A stretch of 64,000 nt of DNA from Chloroflexota bacterium (lineage in GTDB: Bacteria; Chloroflexota; Anaerolineae; Anaerolineales; Villigracilaceae): NCBI GenBank assembly GCA_016213105.1, contig JACRBN010000020.1:124001-188000 (forward strand), written 5' to 3'. How positions within the stretch are numbered: the first letter of the stretch is position 1; every line of letters begins with the position of its first letter. Of this stretch, positions 1-7,456 are shown piece by piece. The notes beneath the pieces were generated by a model. The model was not told the DNA's origin and did no database searches. It saw only the letters and a program-made list of their open reading frames with translations. The position numbers were made by a program, and so were the translations under genes.

Positions 1-2
1 CG

Positions 3-233
3 CTGTACGACGTGAAAAACGTTCAGAAACCTGTGCTGGTTCTGCACGGCCTGCTGGATGACATCGTCCCGCCCGAGGCCTCCGAGGAATGGGTCGAGGC
101 ATTGAAGCGCGAAGGCAAGACCTTCGAGTACAAGACCTACGATGACGAACCGCACGGCTTCCTGCGCCGTGATAACCTCGACGATGTGTACGAACGTGTC
201 GAACGGTTTTTGGATTGGTATCTGCTGCCGTAG
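3..233 (+). CDS. S9 family (prolyl oligopeptidase-like) peptidase, C-terminal fragment
   Basis: Only the last 76 or so codons are inside the window; the frame is open to the left edge, so the gene starts upstream. The fragment is the end of an alpha/beta-hydrolase fold. VLVLHGLLDDIVPP carries the expected catalytic Asp after a beta strand, and EPHGF carries the catalytic His, spaced as in acylaminoacyl-peptidase and prolyl oligopeptidase proteins, which cleave peptides. The nucleophilic Ser lies outside the window, so the exact family is inferred from these two motifs. The stop codon is the first base group of a perfect inverted repeat. Confidence 0.8.
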   Translation: MYDVKNVQKPVLVLHGLLDDIVPPEASEEWVEALKREGKTFEYKTYDDEPHGFLRRDNLDDVYERVERFLDWYLLP

Positions 234-255
234 CGCAAATTGGCAATTTGCGCTA
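231..255. repeat. Short perfect inverted repeat at the peptidase stop codon
   Basis: Two 11-nt arms, TAGCGCAAATT and AATTTGCGCTA, flank a GGC loop. The left arm contains the stop codon of the upstream gene. There is no T-run, so it is not a clear terminator. The GCAAATT core resembles the GCGCAATTTGTG repeats at about 19690 and 45700-45754. Confidence 0.7.
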
Positions 256-265
256 CAAGGTTCCT

Positions 266-769
266 ATGAAAATTTTCATCCGTCCCGAACAATCCAAAGA
301 CATCCCAGCCATCCATGCCCTGAATGCTTCGGCCTTCCCCACGGACGCCGAGGCGCGGCTGGTGGACATCCTGCGCGCCAACGGCAAGGCCATCTACTCT
401 TTCGCCGCTGTGAACGATGATGACGAAGTGCTCGGTCATGTGCTGTACAGCCGCGTCACCACTCCCCTGCCCTCAAATGGATTGGGACTCGCGCCCGTGG
501 CGGTCAAGCCAAAATTCCAGAATCAAGGCATCGGTTCGCAATTGATCCGCGCCAGCCTGGTCGAGGTCAAAGCGGATGGATACGATTTCGTCGTCCTGTT
601 GGGCGACCCCGCCTACTATCAGCGCTTCGGCTTCCAGGCCGCCAGCGCATTTGGCCTGCAAAACGAATACGGGGTGGATGAAGAGTTTATGGTTTTGAAC
701 CTGTCGGGCAGGGAGTTGCCGCGTGGGTTGGTGAGATATGCGGAAGAGTTTGGGATATTTTCGGTTTAA
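266..769 (+). CDS. GNAT family N-acetyltransferase (YhbS-like)
   Basis: A 167-residue protein of the Gcn5-related acetyltransferase family, which moves an acetyl group from acetyl-CoA to an amine; the substrate is unknown. The acetyl-CoA loop is visible as QNQGIG at residues 85-90, following the beta strand GLGLAPVAV. The later segment YYQRFGF is typical of YhbS-type members. An upstream GTG at 215 would overlap the previous gene and run through the 231-255 palindrome, so the ATG at 266 is preferred. The length is normal for the family. Confidence 0.85.
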   Translation: MKIFIRPEQSKDIPAIHALNASAFPTDAEARLVDILRANGKAIYSFAAVNDDDEVLGHVLYSRVTTPLPSNGLGLAPVAVKPKFQNQGIGSQLIRASLVEVKADGYDFVVLLGDPAYYQRFGFQAASAFGLQNEYGVDEEFMVLNLSGRELPRGLVRYAEEFGIFSV

Positions 770-782
770 TGGTTGAATGGAT

Positions 783-810
783 TTGGGTTTAATAATTCAT
801 TGTCTATAAT
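783..810 (+). promoter_or_regulatory. Predicted sigma70-type promoter for the propeller protein gene
   Basis: TTGGGT at 783-788 and a perfect TATAAT at 805-810 are separated by 16 nt. The next gene starts at 880, leaving a leader of about 60 nt with a small GGAGC/GCTCC hairpin near 853-864. Confidence 0.5.
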
Positions 811-879
811 GGCTACGCGCAATTTAGACTTATTCCTGAAAAACAGTTCAAAGGAGCTCGCTCCAAATGAGGTTGAGTG

Positions 880-2196
880 ATGAAGACGCAACGTAATCGG
901 TTTATCATCCTGGGGATTCTGGTGATTTTTGCGATCCCCACCTGGATTGGCTATTCAGTGGTCAAATATTTTTCACCAACCGAAACAATCATCCCTTACA
1001 CCAACGATGAATGCTTCGCGTCATTTGAAGATTTTGCATATGCAGTCCCAGACGTTGCTTCCAATCAGACAAAGGACTTTTCTCTTTCTCAGTGGAAGCT
1101 GGTAGCGGAAGTGCCCGGCATTACCATAGATACAAATATTTGGTCATCTGTTTCGGCAACTCGACAAGTGAATGGAGATACAGAAGTCTGGGTTCAACGT
1201 AACCCTAGCGCCAGCCTTTATATGGAGGAAGAATCGAGGAAATATAAGTTTCATGTTTTCCAGGTCAACAAACAAGAATGGAAAACTGTGCCGGCAGAAA
1301 TTGGCGATAGTCATCTCTTCATTGACACACTCTTTGTACGCTCAGATGGCACGCTATGGGGTCGTAATATTTGGAGCTTTGTTTCTGAGATGTCCAACCA
1401 ACCCGTTTTAAGTAGATACAACGATGAGACGGAAAGGTTTGAGGTTGTAGGTGCAACCAGGGCAATTCCCAATGGCACAAAAGATGCGGATCCATATACA
1501 GCCGACCTGCCACAGTGGGCAAAAACCTTCCTGGATTCACAGGGGGTATTTTGGTTTGTCGTAGAGAAAGATGCGATATATAGCTTCGATGTGACCAATC
1601 AAATCGTCAAGCGCCATGCTGATTTATCAAATATATATGTGGATGATGCATATCAATCTACCGATGGCAAGATATACATCTGGCGCTATCCAAACGATCC
1701 AACCTACAGTATGCCATCATTCAAATTGGGCAAGGGAGAAATCCTTCGTTTTGACCCCGAGACAAGTCTGATGGAAACAATCGCAAGTCCCGAAATGTAC
1801 TGGCCCAAAGCGGGTAATTTATGGGTCGATACTTCCGACCGCTTATGGATGGGAGCCATAGGGTGGAGAGACCCGGATGGCACATGGCACGAAATATATC
1901 CGCGCCCCTTTCTTTACTTCGCCAACATGAACACGGGAAACTTCCGTTGGGGAAGCCCAGCCAAGATCGTTTTTGAAAGTTCTGATGGGCGGCTTTGGTT
2001 TCGGAGGATCATCGATGAGGACGCGGACTGGGGCATGGCATGGTTGGATCCCCAAACCATGCAGGGATGTTGGTTCACATCCGAATATACCGACATCGAG
2101 GAAGATCAAGACCACAATCTGTGGATGGTAGTCAATCGAAAACTATACAAATCGCAGTTACCGTCTACTCCCACAAGTACGGAGGTTTCACCATGA
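880..2196 (+). CDS. Membrane-anchored protein with two-component-regulator-like propeller repeats
   Basis: A 438-residue protein of unknown function. Residues about 7-28 (RFIILGILVIFAIPTWIGYS) form a single N-terminal membrane anchor, so most of the protein is predicted to be outside the cell. The exported part repeats the pattern S-D-G-x-L-W (SDGTLWGR, TSDRLWMG, SSDGRLWF, DQDHNLWM), the signature of Reg_prop beta-propeller blades found in sensor proteins. No kinase or output domain is attached. GTG at 877 is in frame but the ATG at 880 is preferred. It is less G+C-rich than its neighbours. The stop overlaps the next start by 4 nt (ATGA), so the two genes are probably co-expressed. Confidence 0.65.
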   Translation: MKTQRNRFIILGILVIFAIPTWIGYSVVKYFSPTETIIPYTNDECFASFEDFAYAVPDVASNQTKDFSLSQWKLVAEVPGITIDTNIWSSVSATRQVNGDTEVWVQRNPSASLYMEEESRKYKFHVFQVNKQEWKTVPAEIGDSHLFIDTLFVRSDGTLWGRNIWSFVSEMSNQPVLSRYNDETERFEVVGATRAIPNGTKDADPYTADLPQWAKTFLDSQGVFWFVVEKDAIYSFDVTNQIVKRHADLSNIYVDDAYQSTDGKIYIWRYPNDPTYSMPSFKLGKGEILRFDPETSLMETIASPEMYWPKAGNLWVDTSDRLWMGAIGWRDPDGTWHEIYPRPFLYFANMNTGNFRWGSPAKIVFESSDGRLWFRRIIDEDADWGMAWLDPQTMQGCWFTSEYTDIEEDQDHNLWMVVNRKLYKSQLPSTPTSTEVSP

Positions 2197-3359
2197 CCAG
2201 TTTCTTCGCCTACGATGAACTAACCTGGCCCGAGGTGGCCGACCTGCCGCGTGACCTGTCATTGGTTATCCCGCTTGGCTCGGGATACGACCTCGAGCTG
2301 TTGGCGTCAGCCCTGGGCAATCCGCCGCGTGTGGGGCTGCTGCCGCCGATTCCATTCGGCTGGCGCAGCAGCGGATTGGAACTCCCCGAAGCAGTTTTCT
2401 TCCCGTATGTCGCCAATCTGCTCGACAGCCTGCGCGATGACGGATTTTCACGGGTTTACTGTCTAACCCCACAAGGCCTTGATCCGCAGTTCTTCCAACG
2501 TTCAACGTTAAACGTTGAACGTTTATCCCAGCCGCATTCATCTCATTACGCGGCCAAGTCTGTCCTGCCGCCAGACTCCGAGCGCGGAAAAGTCATCCTG
2601 ATTCCCATCGGTCACACCGAGCAGCATGGCTACCACCTACCCCTCTCGGTGGATACCCTCATTATTGACGCCATTGCCCAGGGCACGGCTTCTCAAGTGG
2701 CTACGCGAATTACCGCTTTGCCCGTCATGCCGTATGGGGTCAGCACGCATCGCTCCTCGTTTGCGGCCACGCTCAACGCGGGCGGACGGGCCTTCGAGGA
2801 TTTCTGGGTGGCGGTGATCGATGTGCTCGCGGCGCGCGGCTTTGACCGCTTCTATTTCATGAGCGGGCACGGCGGCAACATGTCATTCCTGGTCAATATC
2901 GTCAAGTATGCGGGTGAACGTCACCGCCGCATCTTTTGCGCCACGGCCTTCCTGCACACGGCGGGCCCCATCGGCGCGGCGGCCATCGAGAAATATCGCA
3001 CCTCGCCCATCGGCGGGATGGGTCACGCCTGTGAGTTGGAGACCTCGTTCATGTTGCACCTGCGCCCCGACCTGTGTCACATGGAGCGCGTAGTGGACGA
3101 GACCGATTTTGTAACCACCCCCTCCTATTACATGGACTGGATCGAGGGCGGCGCGCTGGTGGCCAATCCGCCCTGGGACGATGACTCGAAGACAGGCGCC
3201 TACGGCGCGGGCAGTCACGCCACCGCCGAGAAGGGACGCCTGTGGCTGGAGGCCGCCATCGAGGAGAAGATCGGCCACGTGGAGGAGATCCACGAACAGC
3301 ATGAACGCCGTGAGCAGCGGCGGAATGAGGGGTATGGATTGTGGGGACCAGGAAAATAG
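2193..3359 (+). CDS. Creatininase family protein with a degenerate N-terminal creatininase-like half
   Basis: A 388-residue protein. From about residue 130 on it is a normal creatininase/FAPy-deformylase-type amidohydrolase. IPIGHTEQHGYHLPL with D154 supplies metal ligands, MPYGVSTHR follows, SGHGGN is conserved, and CELETS gives the later Glu. Such enzymes hydrolyse cyclic or linear amides with divalent metals; the substrate here is unknown. Residues 1-90 look like a second, decayed copy (ELTWPEVADL, LPPIPFGW, LDSLRDDGFSRVYCLTPQG) lacking the metal ligands. A 27-nt palindrome encodes residues about 102-111. GGAGGT at 2181-2186 fixes the ATG at 2193. Confidence 0.8.
   Translation: MTSFFAYDELTWPEVADLPRDLSLVIPLGSGYDLELLASALGNPPRVGLLPPIPFGWRSSGLELPEAVFFPYVANLLDSLRDDGFSRVYCLTPQGLDPQFFQRSTLNVERLSQPHSSHYAAKSVLPPDSERGKVILIPIGHTEQHGYHLPLSVDTLIIDAIAQGTASQVATRITALPVMPYGVSTHRSSFAATLNAGGRAFEDFWVAVIDVLAARGFDRFYFMSGHGGNMSFLVNIVKYAGERHRRIFCATAFLHTAGPIGAAAIEKYRTSPIGGMGHACELETSFMLHLRPDLCHMERVVDETDFVTTPSYYMDWIEGGALVANPPWDDDSKTGAYGAGSHATAEKGRLWLEAAIEEKIGHVEEIHEQHERREQRRNEGYGLWGPGK
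2497..2523. repeat. In-frame perfect palindrome inside the creatininase gene
   Basis: The 13-nt arms AACGTTCAACGTT and AACGTTGAACGTT are separated by a single A. The 27-nt length keeps the frame and adds residues around STLNVER in the linker between the two creatininase-like halves. Confidence 0.8.
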
Positions 3360-3368
3360 CAAACCAAG

Positions 3369-3400
3369 AAAACGAGTCTGCCCCAAGCAGGCTCGTTTTT
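3369..3400 (+). terminator. Rho-independent terminator after the creatininase gene
   Basis: AAAACGAGTCTGC pairs with GCAGGCTCGTTTT with one wobble pair around a short CCCAA loop, and ends in a T-run. It starts 10 nt after the stop codon. Confidence 0.85.
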
Positions 3401-3631
3401 ATGTCAATGTGATGAAATGTCTGCATAGGTTTTGTACTGATAGTTCGACCTGCAAAGGCATCTATCGAATAAATGAAAAGGATTTGCACAAGGAGCAGTT
3501 GAAACCTTAACATATAGTCACATGCGATGGGGCCGATTGTCACTTGACCTCCAATGCCAAAAAAGAAACAATGATAGCAACTTTATTATTTTTTCCCATA
3601 TACAAACTGAAGCATCATTGGGAGAACGGAC

Positions 3632-4348
3632 ATGGAGATTTCTCTTACCCTGTTTAGCGCCATTGTCAGTTATCTCTTGGGGGCCATCTCTTTCTCGCGG
3701 TTGATATCCCGCCTGCTTGACCCCGAGATTGATCTGGAACAAACCCGCCTTCAAAACAACGATGGAACGCAGGGAGATCGCCTGCTCACCATCGGCGCAA
3801 CCACAGCCTCCGTCCGCTTTGGAGCAAGAGTCGGCTGCTTGATCGGCCTGCTGGATATCCTCAAAGGCTTCGCGCCCACGCTGGCCTTCAAGCTCCTATA
3901 TCCCGCTGAGCACTATTACCTGATCGCCAGCGTCTTTGCGGTCATCGGGCACAACTGGCCTGTTTATTACCGTTTCAAAGGCGGTTCAGGCATGTCCACC
4001 ACCTTGGGCGGATTGCTTGCCGTGGACTGGGTGGGGACACTGACCTGCAACGCGGTCGGCATGTTGATCGGGTTCGGGCTCGTCCGCGACTTGATTGTGG
4101 CCTACACAGGGTGGACCTGGCTGATGATCCCCTGGCTATGGATCCGTACGGGCGACCCCATCATGGCGTTGTATGCGCTGTCGCTCAACCTGGCTTTCTT
4201 CCTGGCGCTGGTCCCCGAGCTCAAACGATACGTCGAAAGCCGCAAACAGGGCAAGATCGAGATGGGGCAGACCATGGAGTCCTTCCCCATGGGACGGGGT
4301 ATGCTGAAGATTTCGCGCATGATGGGGTTCATGAAAGAAAAGGGGTAA
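3632..4348 (+). CDS. PlsY-like glycerol-3-phosphate acyltransferase family membrane protein
   Basis: A 238-residue polytopic membrane protein. PlsY transfers acyl groups from acyl-phosphate to glycerol-3-phosphate. Three PlsY motifs are recognisable but altered. LLGAISFSRLI replaces the GSIPFGYL type of motif, TIGATTASVRFG replaces the GNPGATN motif, and GHNWPVYYRFKGGSGMSTT replaces GHxxPVFxxFKGGKGVAT, with Lys changed to Ser. The extended C-terminus (PELKRYVESRKQ and beyond) is unusual. It may therefore be a divergent paralogue rather than the housekeeping PlsY. GGGAGA at 3620-3625 supports the start. The next gene begins 3 nt after the stop, so the pair is an operon. A weak promoter may start at TTGACC, 3544. 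Confidence 0.75.
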   Translation: MEISLTLFSAIVSYLLGAISFSRLISRLLDPEIDLEQTRLQNNDGTQGDRLLTIGATTASVRFGARVGCLIGLLDILKGFAPTLAFKLLYPAEHYYLIASVFAVIGHNWPVYYRFKGGSGMSTTLGGLLAVDWVGTLTCNAVGMLIGFGLVRDLIVAYTGWTWLMIPWLWIRTGDPIMALYALSLNLAFFLALVPELKRYVESRKQGKIEMGQTMESFPMGRGMLKISRMMGFMKEKG

Positions 4349-4351
4349 GCC

Positions 4352-6694
4352 ATGGGCCACCTGGTTTCCCTCACCTCGCGCGGCATGCCTGCAATCGTGG
4401 GAAATAAAGCCCGTAACCTGCGAAGGCTGGCTGAGGAAAACTTCCTCATCCCAAAGACCTTTGTAGTCAAATGGGATGCATATCAGCGTTATTTGCTCAA
4501 CGACGCCCAGTTGATGGATGATCTGCGCGCCGAACTCAGCCACGCGCTCTCCCCCGACCGCTGCTATGCGGTGCGCTCCTCGGCCAATATCGAGGACACC
4601 CTCGAACGCTCCTTTGCGGGCCAGTTCAAGTCGGTGCTGAATGTTCGCAGTGTGGACAATGTCTTCGGGGCGATCTGGTCCATCTGGGCCACCGCGCAAT
4701 CTGCGACCGTAAAATCCTACCTTGCCAAAAGCGGTCTGCCCGAGCAGGGATTGCAGATGGCGGTGATCGTCCAGGAGATGATCCAGCCGGTGGCCTCGGG
4801 CGTGGCGTTGAGCCGCAACCCCGTCACAGGCGCGGACGAGGTCGTGGTCGAGGCCGTGCCTGGGCTGGGCGACGCCCTCGTCCAGGCGGGAGTCACGCCC
4901 CGCCGCTGGATCAACAAATGGGGTGGATGGACCGTCCGCGCGGAAGATGCGGAGATTCCCCTCGATGTGGTCAAGCAGGTGGTGGACGGGACCCGCACGA
5001 TCTCCCGTCGACTTAAATCCCATGTGGACCTGGAGTGGGCGTACGATGGGAGTTCCCTGTATTGGCTGCAAGTCCGCGAGATCACCATGCTCAACCGTCG
5101 CAACGTATATTCAAATCACATCTCGAAAGAGATGTTGCCCGGGATCATCAAGCCGCTGATCGCATCGGTCAACATCCCGCTGGTCTGCACCATGTGGGTG
5201 CGCTTCATGAACGAGATGATCGGCAGGACCAGCGTCACCCCGCAGGAACTAGCGCGCTCTTTCTATTATCGAGTGTATTTCAACATGGGCACCCTGGGCC
5301 GTATATTCGAAGAAGTGGGCCTGCCCGCCGATTCTGTTGAGACCATGATGAACCTCGCCCCGCCTGATGCGGACAAACCGCGCATGAAGCCGACCGTTCG
5401 CACCCTGCTGCGCCTGCCAAACATGCTGGCCTTCGTCGTGGACAAGTGGTGGTTCCTTGGCAGGATGAAAAAGGCATTACCTGAGTTGGAACAGCGGTTC
5501 AGATCCTTCCAGCCCGCGGAGTGCAGCGTCCTGGACGACGCCCGCCTGCTGGCCGAGATCGACCGCCTGTATCAGGCCGTGCAAGGCACCGCTTACTACA
5601 ACATCGTTGGCCCGATCCTGATGGGCATGTACAACCGCTTCCTCAAATCGCAGTTGAACCATCTCGGCGTGGACTTTTCCAATTTCGACCTGATGGAGAA
5701 GGCCGAGGGGCTCGACGAGTACGACCCCAAGGCTCACCTGCATCAACTGCACAAGGAATTCCTTCTGCTGGATGGGAATGTGCGCGACCGCATCCTGTCA
5801 GTCGCAAGCTACAAGGACTTTCTGCGCCTCGACGGCATTTCCGATTTTCAGGGAAGGGTGGGCCACTTCCTCGAGCAGTTCGGCCACCTGAGCGACAACG
5901 GCAACGACTTCTCCGCCACGCCCTGGCGCGAAAGTCCTGAGTTGATCCTCGGCCTGATTGCAGACTTCGTCCCCACGCCCAAGGAGCAGGCGCAGCGGGT
6001 CCGCTTCGAGGAATTACCCGTGCGCGGACCACGGCGCTGGCTGCTGCGCGAACTTCACCAGCGCGCCCGCGATTTCCGCCTGATGCGGGAGAGGGTCAGT
6101 TTCATCTACACCCACGGGTATGGCTTGTTCCGCTATTATTACCTCGACCTCGGCAGGCGGCTCGTCCAGCGCGGACAGACCGATGACCCGAGCGACGTCT
6201 TCTACTTAACCAATGCCGAAGCTCGCGCCGCCCTGACCAAGCCAAACCCCGCGACCGACCTGCGCGCCGTCGTCACCGAACACCGCGCAGGCATTGAAAC
6301 CTACCGCGATGTTCCCCTGCCCCCCGTCATCTATGGGGACGACCCGCCGCCTGTCGCCGCCTCCACCGCGGAAAAGCTGATCGGCATCCCGACCTCGCTC
6401 GGATACTACACGGGGCGGGTGGCGGTCGTGCGGGGCATTCAGGATTTTGCCAAGGTACAGGCGGGAGACGTACTCATCATCCCGTATTCGGACGTGGGCT
6501 GGACTCCGCTCTTCGCGCGGGCAGGCGCCGTCGTGGCCGAGTCGGGTGGGCTGCTTTCGCATAGTTCCATCGTGGCTCGCGAATACAATATCCCCGCTGT
6601 GGTCTCGGCGGAAGGCGCCACCCGCCTGCCCGACCGCACCCTGGTGACCGTCAACGGCCATACGGGGGAAGTGCTGATCCATTCTGCATCGTAA
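4352..6694 (+). CDS. PEP synthase-like dikinase (PEP/pyruvate-binding plus PEP-utilising domains)
   Basis: A 780-residue protein. The first 250 residues form the ATP-grasp-like pyruvate-phosphate-dikinase nucleotide-binding domain (YAVRSSANIEDTLERSFAGQF, SGVALSRNPVTGADEV, LEWAYDG). The last 90 residues form the swivelling phosphohistidine domain, with catalytic His737 in GGLLSHSSIVARE. The central 400 residues do not look like the TIM-barrel of PEP synthase or PPDK. The arrangement resembles rifampin phosphotransferase-type proteins, in which a His domain shuttles phosphate from ATP to a small molecule. The substrate is unknown. It sits 3 nt after the PlsY-like gene and 9 nt before an ABC ATPase, and may act on a lipid precursor or an exported product. 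Confidence 0.75.
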   Translation: MGHLVSLTSRGMPAIVGNKARNLRRLAEENFLIPKTFVVKWDAYQRYLLNDAQLMDDLRAELSHALSPDRCYAVRSSANIEDTLERSFAGQFKSVLNVRSVDNVFGAIWSIWATAQSATVKSYLAKSGLPEQGLQMAVIVQEMIQPVASGVALSRNPVTGADEVVVEAVPGLGDALVQAGVTPRRWINKWGGWTVRAEDAEIPLDVVKQVVDGTRTISRRLKSHVDLEWAYDGSSLYWLQVREITMLNRRNVYSNHISKEMLPGIIKPLIASVNIPLVCTMWVRFMNEMIGRTSVTPQELARSFYYRVYFNMGTLGRIFEEVGLPADSVETMMNLAPPDADKPRMKPTVRTLLRLPNMLAFVVDKWWFLGRMKKALPELEQRFRSFQPAECSVLDDARLLAEIDRLYQAVQGTAYYNIVGPILMGMYNRFLKSQLNHLGVDFSNFDLMEKAEGLDEYDPKAHLHQLHKEFLLLDGNVRDRILSVASYKDFLRLDGISDFQGRVGHFLEQFGHLSDNGNDFSATPWRESPELILGLIADFVPTPKEQAQRVRFEELPVRGPRRWLLRELHQRARDFRLMRERVSFIYTHGYGLFRYYYLDLGRRLVQRGQTDDPSDVFYLTNAEARAALTKPNPATDLRAVVTEHRAGIETYRDVPLPPVIYGDDPPPVAASTAEKLIGIPTSLGYYTGRVAVVRGIQDFAKVQAGDVLIIPYSDVGWTPLFARAGAVVAESGGLLSHSSIVAREYNIPAVVSAEGATRLPDRTLVTVNGHTGEVLIHSAS

Positions 6695-6703
6695 GGAGAA
6701 TCC

Positions 6704-7456
6704 ATGCCTGTTCTGGAAGCCAAGGATCTGCGCAAGGAATACAAGTTGGGCGGGCATCGCGTCAATGCGCTGGAAGGAATCAACTTTCAGGTCGAGAAGG
6801 GGGAGTTCGTCGCCATCATGGGCCCCTCGGGCAGCGGCAAGTCCACGCTGCTGCATCTGCTCGGCGGACTCGACTCGCCCAGCAGCGGCGGCATCACCCT
6901 GGCCGGCCAGAACCTGGCGCGCCTGTCCGAGCATAAAGCCACCCTGGTGCGCCGTCACAACGTGGGTTTCGTCTTCCAATTCTTCAACCTTCTCCCCACC
7001 CTGTCTGCGGAGGAGAACATTCTCCTGCCCGTCATCATCGACGGCAAGGACCCGCGCAAATACAAGGAGCGCCTCGCCCGCCTGCTCGAGTTGGTCGGGC
7101 TGCAGGACCGCCGTCACCACAAACCCGATCAACTCTCGGGCGGAGAACAACAGCGCGTGGCTATCGCCCGCGCGCTGGTCACAGAGCCTGCCATCCTGCT
7201 GGCCGACGAACCCACGGGCAACCTGGACACGAAAACGGGCACCGCCATCATGGAGCTCCTGCGCCGCTCCTGCGACGAACTCCAGCAGACCGTCATCGCC
7301 GTGACACACGACGCGCGCGCCGCCGCCTACGCCGACCGCGTCATCTTCCTGCGCGACGGGAGCATCGTCCACGAACGGACTGCCGACTCCGAGGAGGCGT
7401 TCGGGCCGCGCCTGCGCGGAATCCTCGAGACTATGGAACAACTGGAAGCGGTATGA
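6704..7456 (+). CDS. ABC transporter ATP-binding protein (LolD/MacB-type)
   Basis: A 250-residue nucleotide-binding subunit. The Walker A is GPSGSGKST at residues 40-48, the signature [15 protein letters not shown] at 144-158, the Walker B ILLADEP at 164-170 with TGNLD after it, and the switch His is in IAVTHD. The TGNLD variant and overall length place it with the LolD/MacB/FtsE group, which works with FtsX-fold permeases in mechanotransmission or export rather than solute import. AAGGAG precedes the ATG. The stop overlaps the permease start by 4 nt (ATGA), so the two subunits are translationally coupled. Confidence 0.9.
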   Translation: MPVLEAKDLRKEYKLGGHRVNALEGINFQVEKGEFVAIMGPSGSGKSTLLHLLGGLDSPSSGGITLAGQNLARLSEHKATLVRRHNVGFVFQFFNLLPTLSAEENILLPVIIDGKDPRKYKERLARLLELVGLQDRRHHKPDQLSGGEQQRVAIARALVTEPAILLADEPTGNLDTKTGTAIMELLRRSCDELQQTVIAVTHDARAAAYADRVIFLRDGSIVHERTADSEEAFGPRLRGILETMEQLEAV

